This document shows, piece after piece, positions 1-12,600 of a stretch of DNA of 64,000 bases. Position 1 is the stretch's first letter. Every line of letters starts with the position of its first letter. A program made the translations under genes and the position numbers. The notes beneath the pieces were generated by a model that did not search any database, was not told where the DNA came from, and saw only the letters and a program-made list of their open reading frames with translations. Source of the DNA: Anaeramoeba flamelloides (taxonomy: Eukaryota > Metamonada > Anaeramoebidae); contig JANTQA010000040.1 in NCBI GenBank assembly GCA_027625915.1, forward strand, positions 2,542,001 through 2,606,000, in the 5' to 3' direction.

Positions 1-149
1 CTTTTTTTTCTGAAAGGTTACTAATTTTTTGAACCTAATTCAAAGCAAAATCTGGGTAATAGAAGTTTCAAAAATTTCAAAAAGTCTTTTGTTTTTTTAA
101 TTCTTTTTTTTTTAATTTTAAAATCAAATTTGGATTTTTAAAATACTAA

Positions 150-850
150 TTTTTAATCTTTAAACTCCAATTCAACATTTTAGACACACCAAAATTCAAT
201 TTTTGAAAAAAAAATCCTATTAAAAAAAAATCTAGAAGAGCTACTAAATAAGAATCTAATACCAATTTAAATGTTAAAAATTATTTATAATTTAAAATAC
301 CCACAAAAGAAAAAATAGTTAATTATAAATCAAAAAAAAAAAATACTGAGTAAAAAAAAATCTCAATTTATTCTATTTTTCCAAACATAATATAAAACAC
401 ATTTAAGTCAACTAAGTATTAATTTTTTTATATGTAATCATTTTTTTTCCAAAAAAAGAAAAATAAATAAAACGAAAAAAATAAAATTAATATGTGTTTC
501 CAAAATGATAGAAATAGAAGAACCAAAAAATTTTATTGTTAAATTTGTTTAAATCCCATTTATAATTATTGATCGATCAAATATTTAGAGACTATCAAAT
601 AATTTTATTTGAGTTTATCTATTTTAACTAAACATTACACTATCCTTCTATCAATTTCAATAATTTTTTTTCAGATCTAACGAACCAGATTAGGTGATTG
701 AAAAGAAGATGAAAACAAAACAGAAAAAACAAAAAAAATGATAGAAATGATTTTTCTATTTTTCACAAATTCAAAATTATTTCAAACTGAATGGAATTGT
801 ATTGTTGTGATTCTTTTAAAGATTTTTAACTGTGCCAAAAATTTTAAAAG
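150..850. repeat. Dispersed repeat, copy 1 (partner at 38999-39535)
   Basis: The segment can be followed by eye against 38999-39535 in the same orientation. Shared landmarks in the same order are AAACTCCAATTCAA, ACACACCAAAATTCAATTT, TTATTGATCGATCAA and TTTTATTTGAGTT. Similarity is interrupted by small indels in A/T runs. No terminal repeats or coding capacity were recognised, so the class is unknown. Confidence 0.6.
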
Positions 851-1139
851 TTACTATTAAGGGTTAAATGAAAGAATCATTTAATCTGGTAATGGGAGAA
901 TTATGAAGTGACCAAATTTGTAACTCCTAATTAAAAGAGCGTCTATAATTGACAAAGTCATTAGAAGTATTTGAAACTTAATTTTACTTTTCTAAAAAAA
1001 AAGAAAAAAATAAAGCGTAAAATAGAGACGAAAAAATGGTTATTCTAAAAAAAATGAAGAAACGCAAAAAAAGATGAAAAAAATGAATTGATAAATAAAA
1101 AATAAAGAAAAGATAAAAAAATAGATAAGAAAAATGCGT

Positions 1140-2000
1140 AAAGTTATTGGAATTGTGATGAATTTATGTGGATATCTGATCTGAAATTCATTAGGATTTG
1201 AGATCTTTTTTCCAAATAGATTTTTGAGTCATATTACCAAGGAAATATTTGATATTAATTTCATAAATTTCTCTTTTATGCTCATTTTGCTCAGCAATTC
1301 ATTGGTATCTTCTTTATTAACGACAATCTTAAAATCAAAATATTTATTTTCTTAGAGTTCTTGTTTTCATTGTTTTACTGTTTATTTTTTTATATCTTTG
1401 ATATCTTGATATGAAGTGATTGACAACATCAATTTTTTTTCAACATGGGCATATATTTTGGGAATATACTTTATTTTGTTTCATTATATGTGTTTTTCTT
1501 TGGACCATTTGAAAAGGATTTTAGTTTGAATAGCGTTTTTAATGATTCCCAGTTTAGGAACGAACTGTTTATCCCTGAAAGTTGTCTGGAAATTGGCGAA
1601 TTTTAAATATATCTTTTTAATTTCCAGTTTTCTTTTTCTTTTTAGGATTCCGCTTTATCTTGTATTGACTTAATATGAATATCATTGTAGTTTTTCCTGG
1701 GTCTCTTTTTTTTTGTGTATTTTCCTTGTCAATGTTTTCTATTTCATCCATTTTTAGGTTTTCTGGCTAGATTGTTTCGATATCTTGATTTTAGTTTTTT
1801 TGATGAATTGTATTTCCTTCTTAGAATCATATGAAAGGTGGGTTCAGTTCTCATTATCCAGATTTGAGAATGTCTGTGGATGTGCCTATTTACATTTTGA
1901 TCATTTTTTTTATTTTTATTATTAATACAAATATCTATTATTGTGATTTATGTCTGGGTTTGGTTGTAAATGTTAGTTCATATAACAAAATTTTGAATTT
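1140..2000 (-). pseudogene. Possible decayed coding relic (LINE-like tail?)
   Basis: Composition is less A/T-homopolymeric than the surroundings and the minus strand gives short open pieces in changing frames. One is rich in Arg/Lys around 1740-1880. Another near 1400-1450 reads like a CPxC followed by HFIS and a Tyr, the layout of the zinc-binding tail seen after the reverse transcriptase of some non-LTR retrotransposons. No catalytic motif is visible. This is suggestive only; chance or an unrelated decayed gene are equally possible. Confidence 0.22.
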
Positions 2001-2611
2001 TAGTTTACATTAAACTCAGCTAGTGGTTTGATTATACAGCTATTTTAAAAAAGTCAAGACTTTTTTTTTTTTTAAATTGCTAGAATTAAAACTTATTCAA
2101 AATTTTAATATTAAAAATGTGCTTTTTTTCCACTCCAACCACTATCTCATATTTAAAGGTTGTGCCATCACTTTATTAAAATAGAAAACTTGATTTTTTA
2201 AAAAGTTTTATTTCTCAAAAAGTTTTAATTTATCAAACAGAAAACTTGATAAAAGTTTTAAAAAAATCCTCACTTTTTTGAAATGGTTGTGTATTACAAT
2301 AAATATTCAAAAAAATTATTAGTTTTTTTTTAATATGGTTTGAAATTTTTAGAATATACTTTAGTGTTCTGGAATATATATATATCACAATTCAACTTTT
2401 AAAGTAACACAATCGGATTTATTTAATTATTTTCAGCTTTTACTTATTTTCAAAAAATAATTTATCTCAATGAAATGAAAATTGCCTTTTCTCAGATAAT
2501 ATTAATAAAACAAACGAAAAAATCTTTAAACTTTTTTTTTCGAATTCTTTTTTTTTTTTTTTGCTATTATTTTTAATAATACTATCTATATATCCATATG
2601 TATATATATAG

Positions 2612-3859
2612 AGCGGGTGAAGTTAATCCAGATATTGCTAAACAATTTACAATGGATGTAATTAGGATGATTAATGACATTTCTTCAAAACATAAAATTA
2701 AAGCAGGAATAAAGACATTAATGATCTTGTTACAAAAAGATAAACACAGACTATTATTTTTTAAAAATAGAGGATTTGAACGTCTCGCTGCTTTATTAAA
2801 TGCAGCAGGGAAGAAAACAGATCTTCAATCAATTTATCAAATTACTTTCTGTATTTGGTCATTAAGTTTTAATAAGCGTATTGTTAAAAAATTAAATGAT
2901 TTTGAGATTGAGGGTGGTAGAAGAAAAAACCAAAGAACAAAAAGAAGAACTATTATTTTTGTTTTTGCTGAAATACTCAAATCAAATGCAAAAACAAAAG
3001 AAAAAATTGTTAGACTTATACTTAGTACTTTAGTTGTAAGTTTTTAATTATATTCAGAAGATTAATCTTTTTTAATTTTTTATTTTTTATTTTTAATCTT
3101 TTTTGATTTTTTTTTTATTTATTTTTTTAATTTAACTCTTAAATTTTTAATTATCATGAAATTTTTAATCTTAATTTTTTATATAACAGAATTTGGCAAA
3201 CATTGGAAATAATAATTCAGATATGGTTGAAGCAGATCTTTTACGTATTTTGGGTGTAATCTATCTCACATTTTTTTTTATTTTTATTTTTATTCTTTTG
3301 GCTTTTAAAAAAAATGATAAATGATATTTATCTGGATCTCTATTTATTTTTCTCTTTTCCTTCCATTTTTTTATTCGAAAAATGTATTTTTTAAAATTTA
3401 AAAAAAAAAATAAAGTCATTATCACAAAGAAACTGGGAAAAGCAATTAAAATCCGATCTTGATACGATTTATCAGATTGTGCATGAAAATTTACATGTAT
3501 TAAGATCTTGGGATAAATATGTAGAAGAAGTTACAAGTGGAGAGCTAACATGGGGGCCAATACACAAAAGTTCACTCTTTTGGAGAGAAAATATTGGTAA
3601 ATTTGAAGAAAAGGATTTCCGTCTTTTACGTGTCCTAGTCTCCCATTTGTGGAATTCAGATAGCACAATACAAGCAATTGCATGCCATGACCTTGGTGAA
3701 TTTGCAAAAATTCATCCAAGAGGAAAAGATATTCTTTCTTCTTTAGAGGCTAAAGGTAAAATAATGTCATTTTTAAATCATCAAGATCTTAAACTTCAAC
3801 ACGAAGCTTTGTTTTGTATCCAAAAAATGTTGGTTTCTGGTTGGTCTTCAATGAAATAA
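2612..3859 (+). CDS. VMA13: V-type proton ATPase subunit H, C-terminal two thirds (5' exons not found)
   Basis: Subunit H of the peripheral V1 sector couples V1 to V0 and regulates ATP-driven proton pumping at endomembranes. Three exons are supported: 2612-3035, 3190-3255 and 3416-3859 (TAA). GT-AG introns of 154 and 160 bp are phase 0, and the first exon begins after an AG in phase 2, so at least one exon lies upstream. The 310 visible residues contain the family landmarks in order: the HEAT-like segment ending IYQITFCIWSLSF, then LTWGPIHKSSLFWREN, then ACHDLGEFAKIHPRGK, and a final LQHEALFCIQKMLVSGW, which match the conserved C-terminal domain (human LEWSPVHKSEKFWREN and AAHDVGEYVRHYPRGK). 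Human subunit H has 483 residues, so about 170 N-terminal residues are missing. A basic run (GGRRKNQRTKRR) occurs where other members have a short loop. Confidence 0.88.
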
Positions 3860-6006
3860 AATTTTTATTAAACAATTTCTTTTCTATTCTTTTTTTTGCT
3901 TTTCTTTTCCTATCTTTTCATATCTTTTTTCTTCTTGTTTTTTTTTTTTTTATGGATTAAATATCATTGTTATGGAATTTTATTTCATTTTATTATGGTG
4001 ATTATTTTCTTTTTTATTACTTTTTTTTGAATTTAGCAAAATTTTGAATTTATATTTTATCATTTATTTAAGAAACAAATATTTTATTTTTTTATTCTTT
4101 TTGTTTTTTCTGATCATTTTTCTAAAAAATTCAATTCCAACAAAACAATAAAAATTACAAAAACAAAATTTATAATATTTTAATACTTCTGATATTATTT
4201 TTTTTTTTTTTTTTTTTTTTTTTGAAGAATACTGAAATATTAAATGTCAATCTCTTCCATTTTGTATTATTGCAGTAATTTTTTTTGTGATAATATTTTA
4301 AAAATAAGCCAAATTCCCAAAATTTGGACACAATTAAAACAGTTCAAAGAATATAAAGACTACACTTTCCATTCAATTTGGAAATAATTTTGATTTTATA
4401 AACTATTTTTTCATTTTTTTTTTTTTTTTGTTTTCATTTTCTCTTTTCCAGTAAGATACGTAGCCTGTTTCATAAGATCTGGAAGTTTTTTTCAATAGAT
4501 GAAAGAAGGTTATTTTTCAGTTGTTGAAATTGGAAAAGCAAATAAAATAGTTGATGGTATCTTATCATTTGATCAATCAATAATTGTTGTTGTGAATTTC
4601 AACTAATTTACTAATAAATTTTTTGGTTCAGCTCGTTTAAGGTTTACAATCCCTGAAATTTGAAAAAAGATTAACTGGTGTCGTTTGTTACCACTATTAA
4701 AATAAATACCAAGTACAAGATCGATCAGCTAAGAACCAAATCGACAACTCACTACACCCAACTCAAGATAATATTTTTTCAAATTTCAGGGATTGTAAAC
4801 CTTAATTATTTTGAATATAGAGATTTTATTTTATTGGTTTTATATTTTTTTTTGTTTTTTATTTATATTAAATAGATTACATATAAAAACATTAATACTC
4901 AGTCAGTTAAGGGGATAAGTACATTTTTAAAATTTTGAGTGCAACTGTTTATGCAAAACTGAATGATTCAAATCATTTCTTTAACTAAATACATTGATAT
5001 TTTAATAACAATGAGAGTGGTAAAGATATACATAATAGTATAATAAATTTTCATACCAACTAAAAAATGGAAATTAAAAAAAAGAAAAGATTTATCAAGA
5101 AAAAATATATAAAAAAATCATTTATTTATTGTCCTTATCTGTAAAAATTGATACAATTAGTTCTTCTTCACTTGGTATTAATTTTAATTCTGAATTTACA
5201 AACTTTTATTTGGAAAAGTTTTGATTAACAAATTGCTTCCCATTTCTGAAGAATTTCCAAAATGAATTTAGAAATCATATTGTCATTTGATTCATTCAAT
5301 TCTGAGTTTGAGTTCAGAACAATAGGATGTTTTTTGAATTTAAACTTCAGAAATAAAGATTTGTTGTATGTGTTTCGTTTGAATTTATCATTAATTATAT
5401 TCTAGAAAAAATATTAAAAATAATATAAAAAATAATGCTATATTTTTCAGATCTACATCACTTGATATATTTGATATATACCAAGTTCAGAAATTTTAAA
5501 ATAAAGGGCATTTACAGATTTATTGATTTTAGAAACCAACTATTGGAAATAGGTAAAAAATAAAAATAACAATCACAAAACCCAAATCGAAAAATTTAAT
5601 TCCTTATTTATTAAGTAAATAATCAGTAATATTATGACACTTTCCTGACCAAATTCTGGTTTTGTTAACCTATTTTAAACAATTCATTTTTAAAATATCC
5701 TTTAAAAAACCCCTTCCAAATATCTCATTGATCACTAAGAACCAAAATAACATGGCTATTTCTCTACACAAGATAAATTTTTTTTATTTGAAATTAGACC
5801 TTAAACAATGTAAAGCTAATATAATTTTTACTTTCCAGATCTTCGGTACTGTTAATACATAATAAAGATGTTTGAGTGTGGTTGTGTTTTTCAAATTCAA
5901 CTTCTTTCCCCTCAAAAGATTATTTAACTATTCTGAAGAAAGTTGAATTTTATAAATTTCTTCCAAATAATTTCCATTTTTTCTTATTTTTTTTAATTTT
6001 CTATCT
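3860..6006. other. Intergenic, AT-rich, one TTAA-flanked MITE
   Basis: No gene was recognised between the V-ATPase H stop and the G-alpha start. It contains the 161 bp palindromic element at 4641-4801 and a diverged relative of that element's right half at about 5725-5800 (shared CTAAGAACCAAA and ACAAGATAA). The rest is A/T homopolymer-rich DNA. Confidence 0.6.
4641..4801. mobile_element. TTAA-flanked palindromic MITE, short copy (family H)
   Basis: TTAA lies immediately outside both ends (4637-4640 and 4802-4805). The ends form an inverted repeat: GGTTTACAATCCCTGAAATT on the left and its complement on the right, extending about 35 bp. The core shares AGATCGATCAGCTAAGAACC with the longer copies at 35138-36134 and 48849-49406. 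TTAA target duplication is the hallmark of piggyBac-type insertion; assignment to that superfamily is inference because no transposase is present. Confidence 0.75.
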
Positions 6007-6619
6007 AATGGTAACCCTATCCACTTTTTTTAATTTCTTAGATCTTGAAAATCTAAACGAACCAAAATTCCAATTTTTTGATTTTGTTGAATTTAAATCA
6101 CAAAACAAAAACGGAAAAACTAAAAACAAACAACAAAAACAATAAACAAATTTTTTTTTTTTTTTCTTTTTTTCGAAAAACTTTTCAAATACCCAATAAT
6201 CTGATCTTTTGTCTAAAAATATATAACTCTGTTTTGTTTTTCTTTTGTACCAAACTTATTCATCTCTTTTGTTTTTTGAAATTTTTAGGGACCAAGTCAA
6301 TCGAGAAAAGAAAGGCGAGCAAAAAAAAAAAGAAACAAAAGAATTGAAAAGGAATTTGCACAGGACAACGAAGTGTTAAATAAAGAAATTAAAATCTTAG
6401 TTTTGGGAACAGGCGACTCTGGGAAATCCACTTTTGTCAAGCAAATGCAAATTCTTTATAAAGAAGGCTTTAATGAATCAGAAAAAGAATTGTATAGGAA
6501 TGCTATTCGTGAAAATATTAAAAATCATGTGAAGGAGTTGCTAAGAATCGCAAATCGGCTTGGGTTAACTCTTCAAAAAACAAACCTTGTAATCATCTCT
6601 TTTTTTTCTTTTTGTTGTG

Positions 6620-6656
<37 letters not shown>

Positions 6657-9600
6657 AACAATAACTCTCGATCTTTAATTTAGAACAAATAATCACCAAG
6701 TTCTATTTTTTGAAGGGCAACGAACAACACTGATTTTATAAAAACCAAAACTCAATTACCAAAAACAGAAAAATATATTTCACGGGATCCTTCAACTTTT
6801 TCTTTTCGATTTCCAAAAAACAAAAATAAAAAAAAAAAAAATCGATTTTTTTTAGAAGAAAAAAGTTTTTAAAACAAAAAAAAAAAGAATAAAACCACCA
6901 CTTACCTTTAAAATACATGACTTTAATTTTTTAAAACAAATAATACAAATTTAACTGTAAAGTATAATTCTGAGGAATTTATGAGGCTACTCAAAGAAAA
7001 AACTACAGAGGAAATTACAGAAAAAATTAAGAATTGTGTCATCAAGCTTTGGAACGATCAAGCATTGAAAACTGCTTTTAAAAAAAGATCTCAATTTCAA
7101 TTACCTGATACAGCTAATTAGTATTTATTTTTATATTCTTTCCTTTTTTCCTTTTCTTTTCTTTTTACATTTTTCTTTATTTTTAATTTTGTACGTTCTC
7201 TTTTATAATTTCTTCTAATTTATTTTTTTTAAAAATTCAAAAGCTTTTTAAATAAAACAGAAGCTATTTTTAGATCTGATTATGAACCTAATGAAGTTGA
7301 CATTTTGGGTTGTAGAATTCCAACAACTGGAATCAAACAAATCACTTTTGGGCTAAATGATTATATTTGGAAGTAATATTTTTTTTTTTTTTTTTTCAAA
7401 AGTTTATTTTAAAATTTTTCAGCAAAAACTATTACAATTGAATTACTAACCCGTGTGGGGAAAAAAATGTAGACTTTTTCAATTCTAATTTTAGACTAAT
7501 TTGTTATCTTGTCTTCAAGAAATTTTTTTTTAATTTTTCTTTGATTTTTCTCCCTTTGGATTTGTTTTTTGAAAAAAATTTCGTCAAAAATGTTTTTAAT
7601 TCTGTTTACAAAATAGAAACGATTTAAATTTATCAACTGTTTTAATATCATTGTGTTTAAACTAAATATGAATAAAACCATAAAAACAAATATAAAGATA
7701 TCAAATCTTAAAAATTTGGGTGTAGAGATACTGAAAAAAAAAATCCTTATCGCAAAAACAAAAAGTACGTTTGACTTTTGTTTAAAGTTAAATAACGAAT
7801 GAGTTTTTTGATTTGAAAACTCAAAATACTAAGAAAAATGAGGATAAATTCTTAGTTCATTTTTTTTTAATTTGCTTTTATTTTGTATTTTTTTTTCTCA
7901 AATAAAGCAAAATAAAAAAGAAATGAAAACATTTTTTAAAGATTTTTATACCAAAAAACAACAGGCATCAATTAAAAACATATTTATCTCCAAGATAAAT
8001 ACTTAAACTTTTGGGGTTAAATCTTATCTATCTTTTAAGTTTTTGTTCAAGCACCTGTTACTAATAAAAAGAAGAATTTTGAAAAATTTTCAGTCATTAT
8101 TTTTTTTTCTAAACTCCATCTCATAAATGTTCCATGAATTTCAAAATTGATTACGATCATAACACAAGAAAATACTCAATTATAAATAATTTCTAAATGG
8201 ATTTTCAAAACAATTTTCGAAAAAAGATACATATTTTTTGTTTTTATACAAATGATGTAACTTTAATATATCTCTTAGAACCCCAAATATCCTAATTGCC
8301 TTTGAAATAAAATTTTTAATTTGAAATGTTATGAAAGGATTTCAAGATATAGAATTTATAAACAATTATCTTTGAAAATTTTATAATTAAAAATTCTTAT
8401 AGAAACTTACTATAAAAAAATAACTTGAAAAAAAATTGTCAACATTTAAAAAATTTTTTTTTGGTTATTGTGATTTTATTATTTTGACATCTAAATTTTA
8501 TCAAAATAAATTTTTTATTTTTTTTGAAAAGTTTGTCTACACATCAAAAATTTCTTAGTTTTAATGATTAAAACACACCATACTTTACTGGAAATTTTTT
8601 GGGATCCTTTGCACCCCAACATTGATCTAAAATACTCGATTAAATAAATAATTTATTCATTGCAAAATATATTTTGGCATCACAAAGAAAATTTGTTTCA
8701 TCTATTGATTCCATTTAATGGTGATTCAATTTATTTATATTCTAAATAAATTAAAAAATAAAAAAAATATAAATTAAAATTGAATAAATAATATTTTTTT
8801 TCATTGTAAAATTTGGAAATTTTTTCAACAAGATTTTTTTAAAATTTAAATTATTTGGCCAACAGTTCAGAGTCAGATTAATAATTGATTTTTTTTTTTA
8901 TTTTTTACAATATTTTAATTTTTGATTTTTTAAAATCTAGATATAAAATAAACAATATTATTGAATAAGAGACCATATACCAAAAATTATTTTCCAAGAT
9001 CTGGTTTAATTTAGATTGAAAAAATCAAATTTTATAAATATATTTTTCAAATTTTTACCCATAACAGAATTCAAAAAAAAAATTCTTGGTTTCCAAGATT
9101 ATTTTATTATCTTTGAATAATATTTAAAAGTTATATTTTATATTTTTTTTTAAATTTAGGGCTGATTACTTTATCTATTAAAAAAGTTTTTATTCATTTA
9201 ATTCCAATGTATAAATGAAATTATTTTACAATTTTTTTTTTACAAGTATTTTCTATTGTTTAAATTAAAGTTTTAGAAAATTATTCATATTAAACATTTA
9301 ATTTTGGCCTAAAGAAATAAATTTCTTTTTTCTCTTGAACTAAATAATTATTAAAATTATATCTAAAAAAAAATGAAAATTTCTCAGTAATATATTTTTT
9401 TACTTATTTTTTTTATTATAAAATTAGCAAGGTTATTTGATTATTATTATTTATAAATCAATTTATTGAGTTTTGAATTACTATTATTGAAATAAAATTT
9501 CTTATTTAAAAAATTAAAAAAAATATAAAAATCTTTAAAAAAAAATGTAAAAATTAATAATTAGTATTTTTTTTTCCCAATATCAAAAAAAATACAATAA

Positions 9601-12600
9601 CATAACTACTTTATCTTTAATCCAGATTTGAATTATAATAAAAAGTCAAAATAGTTCAAAGACAAATAAGAAAATAAATATATTAACATACTTCAATATC
9701 ATTTTAAATTTGTTATTTTAAACTTGATGAAATTTAGGCAAATAATGGGTGCTCAGGGATATATGTATATATATATATATATATTTGTAAAACCTTTAGG
9801 TTAAGGAACTAGTCTCTATTAATTTTTTTTTTGACCAATAACTAAATAAGGAATCCTTATCTTGAAATATGCTTAAAATTGAAAATAAACAGGTTTTTTC
9901 AATGTTAGAACTTTTAGTTCTTGTTTTTTTAAAATTTTACAATTCTGTCAAAAAAAGTGACTTTTTACAAATATTTTTTTTAAAAAAAATATCTTTATCG
10001 GATTAGAATTTTTTGATTAATTTTGGATTTAATTATTTTCTCAAAAATAATATTTATTCTCATTTGGAAAAACGGAAAAATAATTGAAAATTAGTGAATA
10101 TTTTCTCTTTCACTTCTGTTCATTCAACTTGACTCTATAAAGAACTCAATTTGTTTTATCAATAATTACTTTTTAAAAAAATAGTTCTTATTCTTTTCTT
10201 TGATTTTTTTTGACTCTGACAAAAACTTTTGGGATGATAATTTGGGAATACTTAAAAAAGCTTCAAATTCAACAAAAACAAAAGAGTGTAAACTCAAAAA
10301 GTAGATTCATGAAAAAAAAGAATTGTACAAGAAAAGAAAGAAAATCTTTTATTTTGAGTAAAGCATATATTGCATTTTTTTTTTTAGAATCAAACTGTTT
10401 TTTCATTCAAATCCAAAAAAACCTTTTCAGGTTTATTTTTCAAACTATTTTTTGTAGGCCTTCCACAAACACAACAAGGTTTTGCTTTCTTGCTCATATT
10501 TTTTTTTATTTTTTGTATTTTTGCAAAAAGTTGAAAAAAAGCAACTTTCAAAAAAGTGAAAAAAAGGAAAAATTTTTTATTTCTATAAAAACAATAACTA
10601 AATTTAATGAATGTCATTTATCGAGATTTCATTACTATACAAAGAAGTTTTTCACTTTGATTTCAAATCTAAGTAATTGGCAAAAAAAATTCTAAATCTC
10701 TATTAAATTTACCTAAAAAAAGTTAATAGAGACTAGTCCCTTAAACAAATAGAACAAATTCTATAAGTTTTAATCCAATATTCTTCTCAAAATAAATTTT
10801 CAATTTTTTGTAAAAATTGTTTTTTCTAATTTCTTTTTATTATTATTTTTTTATTTCTTTTTTCTTTTTTTTTGAGATTAAAAACATTTATTCTAATTTG
10901 GTTAATTTTTTTTACTTTTTAAATCTTTTTTGTTCTATTTGTTTTTTGCTTTTTTCTTTTATGAAAGTTAATTAAAGTTGATTACTTTTTTTTTAAAAAG
11001 CCAAGAAGAAAAAAAATTTTTTTGAGAAAATACTAAAAAGTCTTTAGAAAATTGAGGCTATGTAACTTCTTTTCAAATGAATTCACTTATTATTAAAAAA
11101 TCTTATTTTCAACAATTTTAATTTCCTCAAAGAAATTGAGTAATTTTGCACGAAACGTCGCAAAGAAAGTGGATCAATAATTTTTTAAACATTTTTTTTT
11201 TTTTGTAAAATTTATAGTTTGTTAAGGTATTTCTTTTATGAATATCAACTCTAATCTGAAGTTCATTATTTCTAATATTTTTAAACAATCTTATCTGTCG
11301 GTTGATTCTTAAAAAAAATATTGAATTTTTCATTTTTTGGACATGCCATCTTTGATTGAAATGGGGTTTATTATTTAAATTAAATCAATAAAAGATTTAC
11401 ATTAAATGTAATAATATATTCTCCAAAATTTAACCAAACAAATTTCCTGACAAATATTTCTCAAATTAGAAGGAAACTTAACTTTCTTAACCTTCCCATC
11501 AAAAACAATCCCATCTAATATTAGTGGAAGATCAAAAACGCAAATTTAAAAAACTTTTTACAATTGAAAATCGATCATATTCAACAAATTGGAAAAGTGT
11601 TGTGCATTATGGTTAACACATGATTTGAATTTAACCAAAAGAAAATAAATATTTGGTCTCAGAGTTAATCATAGATGGAATCTTTTAAAAAATCTTTGCT
11701 TAGAGATTTAGTTTTTTTGCAAAGAAAATTTTTAATAAAGCTCTTTTATTTTTAAAGGAGGTACATCTATTTTTTTTTTTAAAGTGAATATTATTTTTTT
11801 GAAAACAGTTTTATTTTTTATTTGATTTTAATTTTTTGAAAAGCTTGAGAAGGAGAAATAAAATTTATTTAATTGATAAAGATAAATTTATTGATGTTTC
11901 TTGCTAAATTTAAAATTGTTGTTGGAAAATAAAACAACTCAAGAAAATTTTTTGGTCTGCCCTTGAGATAAAATTGAGTTTATTTCTTTAAAAATAACTT
12001 TTTATAAAAGCAACACCAATAACAATATTTATTATTTCCTAACATATTTTTCTTGAAATTATAAAAATTACTTGTATTAATAATAAATAACAAATCCAAA
12101 TATTATCTAAAATAATTGAATAGGATTGTTGATGTTGGTGGGCAAAGATCTGAAAGAAGAAAATGGATTCATCAATTTGATGATGTACATCTTTTTATTT
12201 ATGTATGTGCTATTAGTGAATATGATCAACAATTATTTGAAGATGATTCTGTAAATAGAATGCTCGAATCCCTAAAATTATTCAAAAAGACAGCAAACAA
12301 TGAGCATTTCAAAGAAAAGGATTGTGCAATTTTATTTAATAAAATGGATTTATTTACCGAAAAAATTCTTGAGGTTGATCTTCGAGTATGCTTTATGGAA
12401 TATGACGGGGGGAAAGACCTCGAAAATGCTACACAATTTATTAAAAATAAATTCTTAAAATCTTCTAAAAGTAAAAAACGTGAAATTTACTGTCATTATA
12501 CTTGCGCAACAGATACAGAAAATGTAATTATTGCTTTCCTCTTTCTTCTTTTTTCCTTCTTTTTTCTTTTTTCTTTCTTCTTTTTTCTTTCTTCTTTCTT

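Larger units (their letters stand above)
1..2611. other. Gene-poor 5' segment upstream of the V-ATPase H exons
   Basis: No convincing exon of the downstream V-ATPase subunit H gene was found here, although roughly 170 N-terminal residues of that protein must be encoded upstream, either here in short exons or beyond the window edge. The stretch holds one copy of a dispersed repeat (about 150-850), a region of less extreme composition at 1140-2000 that may be a decayed coding relic on the minus strand, and a short segment at 2155-2285 that resembles 33280-33410. Confidence 0.5.

Noticed and set aside
10210-10695. 161-codon open stretch in the G-alpha 1 intron, and an overlapping minus-strand frame with CCVC
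   Set aside because: It is low complexity, starts without ATG, and falls within the TTAA-flanked element; no domain is recognisable.
7373-12123. Reading the G-alpha 1 locus as two partial genes separated by intergenic DNA
   Set aside because: Phase and residue order across 7372/12124 are exact (W-K-I-V-D-V-G-G-Q) and the total length equals the family norm.
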